14,131 nt of DNA from an uncultured Georgenia sp. (GTDB lineage Bacteria; Actinomycetota; Actinomycetes; Actinomycetales; Actinomycetaceae), in assembly GCF_937958535.1 (NCBI RefSeq), contig NZ_CALGNQ010000251.1, forward strand, positions 1-14,131. Reading direction: 5' to 3'. Position 1 is the stretch's first letter. The number at the start of each line of letters is the position of its first letter. The notes beneath the pieces are model-generated. The model did no database searches. It saw only the letters and a program-made list of their open reading frames with translations, and was not told the DNA's origin. Shown here piece after piece: positions 7,159-14,131 of the stretch. A program made the position numbers and the translations under genes.

Positions 7159-8025
7159 TCAGCGCAGCGCGACCTGGCGGGAGACGATGCCGGCCCGGGC
7201 GCGGCGGGCGTCGGCGTCGAGGGGCCCCTCCTCGGCGAGCGCAGCCTGGAGCTTCTCCTCGAAACGGGCGCAGGGCTCGACGAGCTCGTCCGCCTCGGTG
7301 CCGGGGTTGAGCTCCCACACCGGGATGAGGATCCCGCTGGTGCGGAAGGCGCCGACGAACCGGGCCCCCTCCTCCAGCTCGGACTCGCGGCGGGCGTGGA
7401 GCCGGGCGATGGCGTCCAGGACATCCTCCTGCGGCTCGGGCCGTGCCCAGCGGAGGAACTCCCGGCCCATCCGGCACCAGTAGGCGGAGGTGACGCCGTC
7501 GACCGCGACGGTGGGGACGATGCCCTCGCTGGACTGCTCGACGGCGGCCGCGACGTCGGAGTCCTCGCGCTGGTCCTCGGCGAGCCAGAACCCGAAGTCG
7601 TCGTGCAGGACGGGCTCGAAGGGCACGGAGAGGTCGAGCACGTCCTGCAGGCGCGGGCCGGGCTCGAGGATGCCGAGGTTGGTCACCGGGGTGCCGGGCT
7701 CGGCCTCGAGTGCGAGGATCAGGGCCGCGGCCACGTCCCGGCTCGCGTCACCCGACTTCGCCGCGGTCTGCAGGCCGACGAGGATGGTGCCGTCCTCACG
7801 GTGCAGCGCCGGCCACAGGTCCGGCAGCATCGTCGCGACGACGACCTCCCGTGCGCCGTACTCCTCCGTGGTGCGCACGGTGGCGGTCGCGGCCGGGACC
7901 ACCTCGCGCAGCGCGACCCAGTCGGTCTCCCCCGGCAGCCCCTCGAAGGGACGCTCGACGTAGGGGACCTCGACCCGCTTCGGACGCGCGGGCTGGGACT
8001 GGCGCTTGCGGCTCTTCTTACCCAT
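7159..8025 (-). CDS. DUF5926 family protein, function unknown
   Basis: 288 residues, soluble. A lysine/arginine-rich N-terminus (MGKKSRKRQ to about residue 17) is followed by the family-typical segment VERPFEGLPGETDWVALREVVPAATATV (23-50, read in two halves: RPFEGLPGE and DWVALREVVPAATA). Residues 110-150 (GTPVTNLGIL, DDFGFWLAED) and a C-terminal block ending in an alpha-helical stretch rich in Glu and Arg complete the domain. I recognise this as the actinobacterial DUF5926 family, often annotated as SecA-like because some homologues start with a zinc-binding SEC-C motif (CPCGSGKKYK type). That motif is absent here, with only two cysteines (184, 252) in the protein, so a SecA label would be misleading. 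The start is the only one that fits the basic N-terminus; TAGGCT ends 8 nt upstream. It lies upstream of GT2 on the same strand. Confidence 0.82.
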   Translation of the reverse strand: MGKKSRKRQSQPARPKRVEVPYVERPFEGLPGETDWVALREVVPAATATVRTTEEYGAREVVVATMLPDLWPALHREDGTILVGLQTAAKSGDASRDVAAALILALEAEPGTPVTNLGILEPGPRLQDVLDLSVPFEPVLHDDFGFWLAEDQREDSDVAAAVEQSSEGIVPTVAVDGVTSAYWCRMGREFLRWARPEPQEDVLDAIARLHARRESELEEGARFVGAFRTSGILIPVWELNPGTEADELVEPCARFEEKLQAALAEEGPLDADARRARAGIVSRQVALR

Positions 8026-8033
8026 GGTCAGCA

Positions 8034-8039
8034 AGCCTA
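8034..8039 (-). promoter_or_regulatory. -10 element for the DUF5926 gene
   Basis: TAGGCT on the minus strand ends 8 nt before ATG 8025, with no Shine-Dalgarno sequence between. The predicted start site would leave a leader of only 1-2 nt, so translation is essentially leaderless. Confidence 0.55.
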
Positions 8040-8068
8040 TCCGCCCGGCTGCGCCCGTCGCGTCGCCC

Positions 8069-8094
8069 GTCCGCGGAGGCGGACCGCCGTCCGC
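8069..8094. repeat. Three alternating hairpin arms between the rhodanese and DUF5926 genes
   Basis: GTCCGC (8069-8074), GCGGAC (8079-8084) and GTCCGC (8089-8094) are spaced by 4 nt each. The middle arm can pair with either flank, giving two mutually exclusive 6-bp stems with tetraloops. It lies in the 157-bp gap after the rhodanese stop and upstream of the DUF5926 promoter. It could act as a terminator for rhodanese; high GC alone could also produce it. Confidence 0.35.
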
Positions 8095-8182
8095 GGCGAC
8101 CGGCGGCGGCGCGCAGCACGTGGCCGACGCCGCGTGGCCGCTCACCTCGCTGCGGCTCTCGCCGGTCGACGCCCACCGGGGC

Positions 8183-8533
8183 CTAGAGGAGGTGGGGCTC
8201 CTCGCCGTCGTCGCTGGTCAGCGGCAGGCCGGCGGCGGTCCAGGCCCGCAGGCCGCCGGTGAGGTTCCGGGCGGTGAACCCGGTGTGGTTGAGCCACGCG
8301 GAGGCGCGCATGGACCGGCCCCCCGAGCGGCAGACGACGAGGAGGTCCTCGTCCGGCAGCTCGTCGAGGCGGCTCGGCAGCTCGCCGAGGGGGATGTGCG
8401 TGGCACCGGCGATGTGCCCGGCGTCCCACTCGTCCTGCTCGCGAACGTCGAGGACGGCGTGACCGGGCGGGACCGGGGCCGCGGGGTCGAGGTCCTGGAC
8501 GGTCAGGTCCGGTGGCTGGTCGACGTCCTCCAT
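8183..8533 (-). CDS. Single-domain rhodanese-like sulfurtransferase
   Basis: 116 residues, one rhodanese domain, cytoplasmic (no signal or membrane segment). AVLDVREQDEWDAGHIAGATHIPLGEL (26-52; the core DVRE, W and GHI-GA-HIPLGEL are family hallmarks) forms the first half. The active-site loop is VVCRSGGRS (66-74) with the persulfide-carrying cysteine at 68, and the C-terminal NLTGGLRAWTAAGLPL (90-105) is the usual ending. It carries a sulfane sulfur as cysteine persulfide, in GlpE/PspE-like single-domain fashion; its partner is not evident from the neighbours. Start ATG 8533 has TACGGT 6 nt upstream. The gene diverges from pgm across 206 bp and precedes DUF5926 by 157 bp on the same strand, with a separate promoter there, so an operon is doubtful. 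Confidence 0.93.
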   Translation of the reverse strand: MEDVDQPPDLTVQDLDPAAPVPPGHAVLDVREQDEWDAGHIAGATHIPLGELPSRLDELPDEDLLVVCRSGGRSMRASAWLNHTGFTARNLTGGLRAWTAAGLPLTSDDGEEPHLL

Positions 8534-8539
8534 GGTTCC

Positions 8540-8545
8540 ACCGTA
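8540..8545 (-). promoter_or_regulatory. Leaderless-type -10 element for rhodanese
   Basis: TACGGT on the minus strand ends 6 nt before ATG 8533 (intervening GGAACC). An additional GGGAAC and GTT pair upstream (8548 to 8570 region) has the look of an extracytoplasmic-function sigma site, but the match is weak. Confidence 0.5.
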
Positions 8546-8727
8546 ACCCGACGGCGGGTGGCGGTTCCCGCCCGTCCTCCCCGCCGGATGCGCCGCGGTC
8601 CGCCGCCCGGCACGCCGGACCGGGCGCCCGCCTCGGCACCGTGCACCCGCCCTCCCGGGCGCACGGCCACCCCGGACGCCGGCACGGTGCCGGGGCCGAC
8701 GCGCTGCGCCGGGGCCGCAGCGGGTGG

Positions 8728-8733
8728 CAGGAT
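8728..8733 (+). promoter_or_regulatory. Probable -10 element for pgm
   Basis: CAGGAT ends 6 nt before ATG 8740. It keeps the key A and final T of TANNNT but not the first T. No Shine-Dalgarno sequence precedes the ATG, so leaderless initiation is likely though less certain than for its neighbours. Confidence 0.4.
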
Positions 8734-8739
8734 CGAACC

Positions 8740-10419
<1,680 letters not shown>

Positions 10420-10546
10420 CCGGCCCCGAGCCCGGGCAGCACGCGCCGGGACCGAGCCCGGACGGCGTCGGCGCCGGGCGGAGGGACGCGTGCGAGCGGG
10501 GCGCGGCAGCGCCGGGATGTGAGCGGGCGCGGGCGCCCCGGGATGA

Positions 10547-10552
10547 AAGAAT
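10547..10552 (+). promoter_or_regulatory. Probable -10 element for the transporter gene
   Basis: AAGAAT ends 6 nt before GTG 10559 (intervening GCTCGG) within an unusually A-rich patch in this GC-rich region. It lacks the first T of TANNNT. No ribosome-binding site is seen near the GTG. The 139-bp gap before it also contains two copies of CCGAGCCCGG but no clear terminator. Confidence 0.4.
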
Positions 10553-10558
10553 GCTCGG

Positions 10559-11779
10559 GTGCTCAGGCCGTACCGCGACGTGCTGGCCCGGCCGGGTGCC
10601 CTGCGCTTCACCCTTGCCGGGCTGATCGCGCGCCTCCCCACCCCGATGGTGGGCCTCGGGATCGTCCTCATGGTGGCCGCGCTGTACGGCTCCTACGGCA
10701 TGGCCGGGCGGGTGTCGGCGGTGTTCGTCGTCGTCCAGGCGCTCTGCTCGCCGCAGCTGGCCAAGCTCGTCGACAGGTACGGTCAGGCCCGGGTCATGCG
10801 CCCGTCACTCGCCGTCGCCTGCGTGGGGCTCGCCGGGCTCGTCGTGGCCGCCGTCCAGCATGCCCCCGAGCCGGTGCTCTACGCCGCCGCGGGGCTCGCC
10901 GGCGCGACGATCGGCTCGCTCAACGCGCTCGTCCGGGCCAGGTGGGGTGTGGTCCTGGAGAAGCCCTCGCAGATCCACACCGCCTACTCGCTGGAGTCGG
11001 CGCTCGACGAGCTGACGTTCATCTGCGGGCCGATCATCGCCACCTTCCTCGCCACCAGCGTGACGCCGTGGTCCGCACTCGTCGTGCCGATCCTCGCCAT
11101 CCTCGTCGGCGGGTACTGGCTGCTGTCCCAGCGGGAGACGGAGCCGCCCGCCACCGGGCGGCCCGCCCGGACCGCGAGCCCGACCGAGCCGCTGGTGAGC
11201 GGGGCGCTGGTCGTCCTCCTCGTCATCTTCTTCGCCACCGGCATCATGTTCGCCGGCATCGACGTCTCGGTGGTCGCCTTCACCGCCGAGCAGGGCGCCC
11301 CGGGGCTCGCCGGACCGGTGCTCGCCTCCCTCGCGCTCGGCTCGCTCATCTCCGCCCTGGCCTACGGGGCGCGCGTGTGGTCCAGCCCACTGTGGCTGCG
11401 GCTCGTCATCGGCACCGCCCTGCTCACCGTGGGGACGGCGAGCTTCCTCCTCGTCGGGTCGATCGCGGCACTGGCCCTCGCCGGGTTCCTCGCGGGTTTC
11501 GCCATCGCGCCGACGATCACCAACGGCAACTCCTTCGTCCAGCTCATCGTCCCGGCCCGGCGCATCACCGAGGGGTTCACCTGGCTCGCCGCAGCCATCG
11601 GTGTCGGGGTGTCCGTGGGGGCGTCGCTCTCGGGCATGCTCATCGACCTGTACGGCTCGCGCGGCGGGTTCGCCGTCGTCGCGGGTGCCGCCGCCGCGGC
11701 GCTCCTCGTCGGGCTGGTGTGCAGCCCGCTCCTGCGGGCGGCCGGGCGGCGCGAGCACACCCTCCAGCGCCCCGCCTGA
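10559..11779 (+). CDS. MFS-type transporter
   Basis: 406 residues with about 12 hydrophobic segments in two halves separated by a polar loop (residues 191-210, RETEPPATGRPARTASPTEP), the major facilitator superfamily layout. The cytoplasmic loop between helices 2 and 3 reads KLVDRYGQARVMRP (69-82), matching the family's motif A pattern (GxLaDrxGrrxxl) loosely, and the equivalent loop in the second half is poorly conserved. LIDLYGSRGGF (361-371) near the end is typical of drug/metabolite exporters of this superfamily. The substrate cannot be predicted; proton-driven export is a reasonable guess for this topology. The GTG start is supported by an A-rich -10-like element 6 nt upstream and fits the first helix starting about residue 15. 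A strong hairpin follows the stop. Confidence 0.85.
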   Translation: MLRPYRDVLARPGALRFTLAGLIARLPTPMVGLGIVLMVAALYGSYGMAGRVSAVFVVVQALCSPQLAKLVDRYGQARVMRPSLAVACVGLAGLVVAAVQHAPEPVLYAAAGLAGATIGSLNALVRARWGVVLEKPSQIHTAYSLESALDELTFICGPIIATFLATSVTPWSALVVPILAILVGGYWLLSQRETEPPATGRPARTASPTEPLVSGALVVLLVIFFATGIMFAGIDVSVVAFTAEQGAPGLAGPVLASLALGSLISALAYGARVWSSPLWLRLVIGTALLTVGTASFLLVGSIAALALAGFLAGFAIAPTITNGNSFVQLIVPARRITEGFTWLAAAIGVGVSVGASLSGMLIDLYGSRGGFAVVAGAAAAALLVGLVCSPLLRAAGRREHTLQRPA

Positions 11780-11785
11780 GGCACC

Positions 11786-11825
11786 GCCCGCCGCGGTCGG
11801 ACCGGCTCCTCAGGGTGCGGCGGGC
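11786..11825 (+). terminator. Hairpin after the transporter gene
   Basis: GCCCGCCGC (11786-11794) pairs perfectly with GCGGCGGGC (11817-11825), 9 bp, around a 22-nt loop that contains a small GGTC/GACC stem. It begins 7 nt after the transporter stop. There is no T-run. Confidence 0.5.
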
Positions 11826-11862
11826 CCCCGGCACGACCACACTCGTGACACCAGCTGCCGAC

Positions 11863-11869
11863 GGAAGGA
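11863..11869 (+). promoter_or_regulatory. Shine-Dalgarno site of the DUF6458 gene
   Basis: GGAAGGA, 8 nt before ATG 11878. This gene is thus a leadered exception in a window of mostly leaderless starts. A CACACT at 11838-11843 is a possible -10 giving a leader of about 28 nt, but the match is weak. Confidence 0.7.
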
Positions 11870-11877
11870 CGTACGAG

Positions 11878-12123
11878 ATGGGCATCGGTGGAGGGATCTT
11901 CCTCATCGTCGTGGGGGCGATCCTCGCCTTCGGGCTGTCCCCGGACACGTGGGAAGTCTTCAACATCAACACGATCGGCTACATCCTCATGGTGGTCGGC
12001 GTGCTCGCCCTGGTGCTCGCGTTCGCCATGCAACGGCAGCGCCGCAACACCAGCCACGCCGAGTACATCGAGCGCCGCGACATCGGCAACCCGCCCCCGG
12101 GCGGTCCGCCGCCGGCGCGCTGA
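11878..12123 (+). CDS. DUF6458 small membrane protein
   Basis: 81 residues with two transmembrane helices (about 4-20 and 32-51) joined by a short loop, SPDTWEVFNINTIG (21-34), and a charged, proline-rich C-terminal tail (QRQRRNTSHAEYIERRD, ending PPPGGPPPAR). The opening MGIGGGIFLIVVGAILAFGL and the loop are typical of the DUF6458 family, small actinobacterial inner-membrane proteins with no assigned function. By the positive-inside rule the arginine-rich tail should be cytoplasmic, giving a hairpin topology. It has a good Shine-Dalgarno site and is flanked by hairpins on both sides (11786-11825 and 12135-12166), so it is probably a stand-alone transcription unit. Confidence 0.87.
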   Translation: MGIGGGIFLIVVGAILAFGLSPDTWEVFNINTIGYILMVVGVLALVLAFAMQRQRRNTSHAEYIERRDIGNPPPGGPPPAR

Positions 12124-12134
12124 GCACCACGGCC

Positions 12135-12166
12135 GTACCCCGCTCCCGGACCCGGGGGCGGGGTGC
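12135..12166 (+). terminator. Strong hairpin after DUF6458
   Basis: ACCCCGCTCCCG (12137-12148) pairs with CGGGGGCGGGGT (12153-12164) as 12 consecutive pairs with one T-G wobble and a GACC tetraloop; two more pairs (12135-12136 with 12165-12166) extend it. It starts 11 nt after the stop. It is the most stable-looking hairpin in the window, again without a T-run. Confidence 0.7.
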
Positions 12167-12196
12167 GTCGGACCTGCACCCCCCGTTGCCCTCCCC

Positions 12197-12202
12197 TAGC
12201 GT
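12197..12202 (+). promoter_or_regulatory. Leaderless-type -10 element for the App1-like gene
   Basis: TAGCGT ends 7 nt before ATG 12210 (intervening TCGTGCC), the same hexamer as before the lipid kinase gene. There is no Shine-Dalgarno sequence. It follows the terminator hairpin by 30 bp. Confidence 0.6.
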
Positions 12203-12209
12203 TCGTGCC

Positions 12210-13277
12210 ATGGCTCGCACCGGGATCGCCGCCAACCTCGAGGACTCGGTCAACCGCCGGCTGATCCCCTACCTCAAGGAGCACGGCTGGCGGCCGGCGA
12301 CCATCCCGTACACCGGGTACGGGAACGCCGACACCCTGCGCGTCCTGGCCCGAGTGCTGCTCCGCGCCCCGGACGACACCGCACCGGCGGCCGCCGACGT
12401 CGGCGCCACCTCACGCGAGCTCGCCGAGGCGGAGGAGGCGGAGCGGGGCTGGCAGTCCTTCCTCACCGCACCGGTGGCCTACCTCCCGGTGGCCGTCGAG
12501 ATCGGCGGGCGGACACACCAGGCACGGGCCGACCGCGGCGGGTACCTCGACGTCCTCGTCCCGGACCACGGGCTCCCGGCCGGCCGACACGAGATCAGCG
12601 TGCATGCGCGCGGGGCGAAGCCGGTGACGGCGCAGGTGCTCGTCATCGGCCCGGAGACCCGCGTCGGCATCGTCAGCGACATCGACGACACCGTCATGGT
12701 CACCCGGGTGCCGCGGCCGCTGGTCGCGGCGTGGAACACGTTCGTGCGGCACACGACGGCGCGCCAGCCCGTCCCGGGCATGGCCGAGCTGTTCCGCCGC
12801 CTGGGGTCGGCACTGCCCGGTGCCCCCGTGTTCTACCTGTCCACCGGGGCGTGGAACGTGGTGCCGGCGCTCGAACGGTTCTTCCGACGCAGCGGGCTGC
12901 CCACCGGCCCGATGCTCATGACCGACTGGGGGCCGACCAACACCGGGTGGTTCCGCAGCGGCCAGGAGCACAAGCGCACCACGCTGCGCCGGCTGCTCAT
13001 CGACTTCCCCCACGTGCGGTGGCTGCTCATCGGCGACGACGGCCAGCACGACCCGGAGATCTACGCCGAGCTCGCCCGGGAGCACCCCGACCGGGTGGTG
13101 GCCATCGGCATCCGCCGGCTGACGGCGGGTGAGCACGTGCTGGCGCACGGCACACCCCAGGCCTCCGACATGGGCAAGGGTCACGATGGCGGCCGGGTCT
13201 CCGGCCGCCGCCAGGTACCTGCCGTCGCGGGGCCGGACGGCGAGTCGCTGTGGCGGGAGCTGCGTCCCTACCTGTGA
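12210..13277 (+). CDS. App1/DUF2183-family phosphatidate phosphatase-like protein
   Basis: 355 residues. The C-terminal part (about 150-315) is the App1 catalytic domain, a HAD-like fold: SDIDDTV (156-162) supplies the DxDxT nucleophile motif (D157, D159), YLSTG (209-213) is motif II, the HKR at 254-256 offers the motif III lysine K255, and GDDGQHDPEIY (275-285) is motif IV. In yeast, App1 dephosphorylates phosphatidate to diacylglycerol with Mg2+; bacterial homologues are mostly uncharacterised. The N-terminal part (1-150) looks like the beta-rich accessory region common in bacterial members. There is no signal peptide or transmembrane helix, so it is a cytoplasmic or peripheral enzyme. The start follows a TAGCGT element by 7 nt. 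It could oppose the acyltransferase and lipid kinase in the same window, though they are 9 kb apart. Substrate specificity is inferred from family only. Confidence 0.9.
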   Translation: MARTGIAANLEDSVNRRLIPYLKEHGWRPATIPYTGYGNADTLRVLARVLLRAPDDTAPAAADVGATSRELAEAEEAERGWQSFLTAPVAYLPVAVEIGGRTHQARADRGGYLDVLVPDHGLPAGRHEISVHARGAKPVTAQVLVIGPETRVGIVSDIDDTVMVTRVPRPLVAAWNTFVRHTTARQPVPGMAELFRRLGSALPGAPVFYLSTGAWNVVPALERFFRRSGLPTGPMLMTDWGPTNTGWFRSGQEHKRTTLRRLLIDFPHVRWLLIGDDGQHDPEIYAELAREHPDRVVAIGIRRLTAGEHVLAHGTPQASDMGKGHDGGRVSGRRQVPAVAGPDGESLWRELRPYL

Positions 13278-13310
13278 CGCGTGATCCCGGGGTCGCCGGT
13301 CGCCATGGCC

Positions 13311-13331
13311 GGCCGCGCCGGATGCGCGGCC
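13311..13331. terminator. Hairpin between the App1-like gene and the convergent membrane protein gene
   Basis: GGCCGCGC (13311-13318) pairs perfectly with GCGCGGCC (13324-13331) around a 5-nt loop. It lies 33 nt after the App1-like stop and before the stop of the convergent gene, so it could serve both. A CCCCCTGGGGG palindrome follows at 13333-13343. Confidence 0.5.
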
Positions 13332-13412
13332 TCCCCCTGGGGGCCCCGCCGCTCGCGCCGCTGGAGCGGCCGACTGCGTCCCGCTTCTGACTCTGGTGTG
13401 TGGCTCGTGACG

Positions 13413-13865
13413 TCAAGCCGTGACGTGCACCCGGACGCCGGGGAGGCGACCTCGGCGCCGCAAAGCCCTGAGCACGGGGAGCGACCCGAGCAGCGGGACG
13501 CCCCCACAGAAGGCGAGGAAGAACGCCGCCGCCAGGGTACTCGTCGGCGCGAACACCACCGTTCCGAGCACGACAGTCGCAAACACCCCGGCCATGCCGG
13601 CGACGTAGGCGACCCACCGACCGTGCCCGGCAGTGCCGAGCCGTAGTACTCGCACCAGCACGATCGACGCCGCACCGGCAACCAGCGCACTCACGAACGC
13701 GATAGGAACGTACGTCAGCACCGCCAGGGCGAAGGATCCGGCGATGATGGAGGCATCTCCTGGATCTCTGGCGATGTAGACCATCATCATGACCCCGGCC
13801 GGTATGACCAGGGCGACCAGGACCGACGCCACCCAGTACCCGAGCAGCCACAGCGTCCAGTGCAT
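13413..13865 (-). CDS. Hypothetical four-helix membrane protein
   Basis: 150 residues, not recognised. Four hydrophobic regions (about 5-30, 40-74, 84-105 and 110-132) suggest an integral inner-membrane protein; the second is long enough to hold two helices. A basic C-terminus (RALRRRGRLPGVRVHV) would be cytoplasmic. No catalytic or binding motif is visible. Coding character is supported by the consistent hydrophobic pattern across the frame and an intact start and stop. Codon choice is less GC-biased than elsewhere in the window (AGA, ATA, CCA, GTA, CTA, TTT and several GAT codons), which could mean recent acquisition or weak selection. ATG 13865 has a G-rich stretch (GGGGCGGG) upstream as a possible ribosome-binding site. 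A possible -10, TAACGT, lies at 13954-13959. It is convergent with the App1-like gene. Confidence 0.7.
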   Translation of the reverse strand: MHWTLWLLGYWVASVLVALVIPAGVMMMVYIARDPGDASIIAGSFALAVLTYVPIAFVSALVAGAASIVLVRVLRLGTAGHGRWVAYVAGMAGVFATVVLGTVVFAPTSTLAAAFFLAFCGGVPLLGSLPVLRALRRRGRLPGVRVHVTA

Positions 13866-13953
13866 CCATCCCGCCCCTCGCGGCCGTCCCAGCGCGGACC
13901 CTCCATCGACGCGAGCCGTGCGTCAGCGCCGGCCCGCGAGATGGTTGCCGTCC

Positions 13954-13959
13954 ACGTTA
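13954..13959 (-). promoter_or_regulatory. Possible -10 element for the 13413-13865 gene
   Basis: TAACGT on the minus strand in a locally AT-richer patch that includes the palindrome TACCGGTA (13958-13965). It would give a leader of roughly 80 nt. There is no matching -35 box, so this is a weak proposal. Confidence 0.25.
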
Positions 13960-14095
13960 CCGGTAGGCGAGGTAAAGCTCCGACGCATCGGGTCCCATCG
14001 GGCCTCGCGATGCCGGATCAACCTGCCCGGTGACGGCAAGTCGGTGCTCAGCGGCGCCGCCGAGCCGCATCGGTTGCGGGATGGCTCCCCATGCG

Positions 14096-14129
14096 GGTGA
14101 CAGGTGACATCCCTAGTGAACGGGTGAAC
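14096..14129. repeat. Cluster of four GTGA-C repeats at the window end
   Basis: GGTGACA occurs twice in direct tandem (14096-14102, 14103-14109), followed after CCCTA by GTGAAC at 14116-14121 and GTGAAC at 14124-14129. The spacing suggests a protein-binding array or the edge of a mobile element; nothing in the window decides. The rest of 13866-14131 holds no supportable gene. Confidence 0.5.
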
Positions 14130-14131
14130 CA

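Noticed and set aside
7159..8025. Preprotein translocase SecA label for the DUF5926 protein
   Set aside because: There is no SecA ATPase domain and not even the SEC-C zinc motif that prompts that label.
10519..12123. A longer frame joining upstream sequence, an alternate reading of the transporter and DUF6458
   Set aside because: Only its last 81 residues read as a real protein; the upstream part is Arg/Ala/Gly-rich in a frame shifted from the transporter.
11601..12209. Extension of the App1-like gene upstream to 11601
   Set aside because: The extension runs in a shadow frame through the transporter and DUF6458 genes and across a strong terminator; ATG 12210 has a leaderless -10 and fits the family N-terminus.
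13789..14100. 103-codon + frame at the right end
   Set aside because: It starts inside the membrane protein gene on the other strand, has no family resemblance, no codon bias and no ribosome-binding site.
13931..14131. Open - frame reaching the window edge, ending in EARWDPMRRSF...HLAGRR
   Set aside because: It could be the C-terminus of a gene starting beyond the window, but third codon positions are not GC-biased and I recognise no family; too weak to annotate.
13866..14131. tRNA or small RNA gene near the GGTGAACCA end
   Set aside because: No cloverleaf arms or T-loop (GGTTCRA) can be formed around the terminal CCA.

Overview
This is chromosomal DNA from a very GC-rich actinobacterium. 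G or C dominates third codon positions, GTG starts are common, and the gene families are typically actinobacterial (DUF5926, DUF6458, an alkaline-phosphatase-like polytopic membrane protein beside a GT2 glycosyltransferase, and a serS/pheA neighbourhood). A member of the Micrococcales, such as the Intrasporangiaceae/Ornithinimicrobiaceae, would fit, but that is inference. There are no rRNA or tRNA genes, CRISPR arrays or complete insertion sequences.

Layout. 1-846 (-): 5' two thirds of serS, cut by the window edge. 1028-1603 (+): PlsC/LPLAT-type acyltransferase. 1663-2868 (+): membrane-anchored diacylglycerol/lipid kinase. 2953-3906 (-): pheA, prephenate dehydratase. 3994-6339 (+): large membrane protein with a degenerate alkaline-phosphatase-like ectodomain. 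6315-7109 (-): GT2 glycosyltransferase, overlapping the previous gene tail to tail. 7159-8025 (-): DUF5926 protein. 8183-8533 (-): single-domain rhodanese. 8740-10419 (+): pgm, phosphoglucomutase. 10559-11779 (+): MFS-type transporter. 11878-12123 (+): DUF6458 two-helix membrane peptide. 12210-13277 (+): App1/DUF2183 phosphatidate phosphatase-like protein. 13413-13865 (-): unrecognised four-helix membrane protein with less GC-biased codons. 13866-14131: no supportable gene, but a cluster of GTGA-C repeats at the very end. No gene-free stretch exceeds 300 bases.

Working together. Three proteins act around phosphatidic acid: the acyltransferase and lipid kinase could make it, and the App1-like protein could remove it. 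pgm supplies glucose-1-phosphate for nucleotide sugars, and the GT2 enzyme and large membrane protein may act in envelope glycan metabolism (inference). pheA and serS are housekeeping genes.

The most striking pattern is regulatory. Eight of thirteen genes have an exact TANNNT -10-like hexamer ending 6 or 7 nt before an in-frame ATG/GTG, the geometry of leaderless transcription. Three more come close. For pheA the leaderless geometry points to a GTG 33 nt upstream of the Shine-Dalgarno-led ATG, giving two plausible starts. I see no clearly new multi-gene system. The least understood protein is the 781-residue membrane protein, whose ectodomain keeps the alkaline phosphatase fold signature but seems to have lost metal-binding residues.
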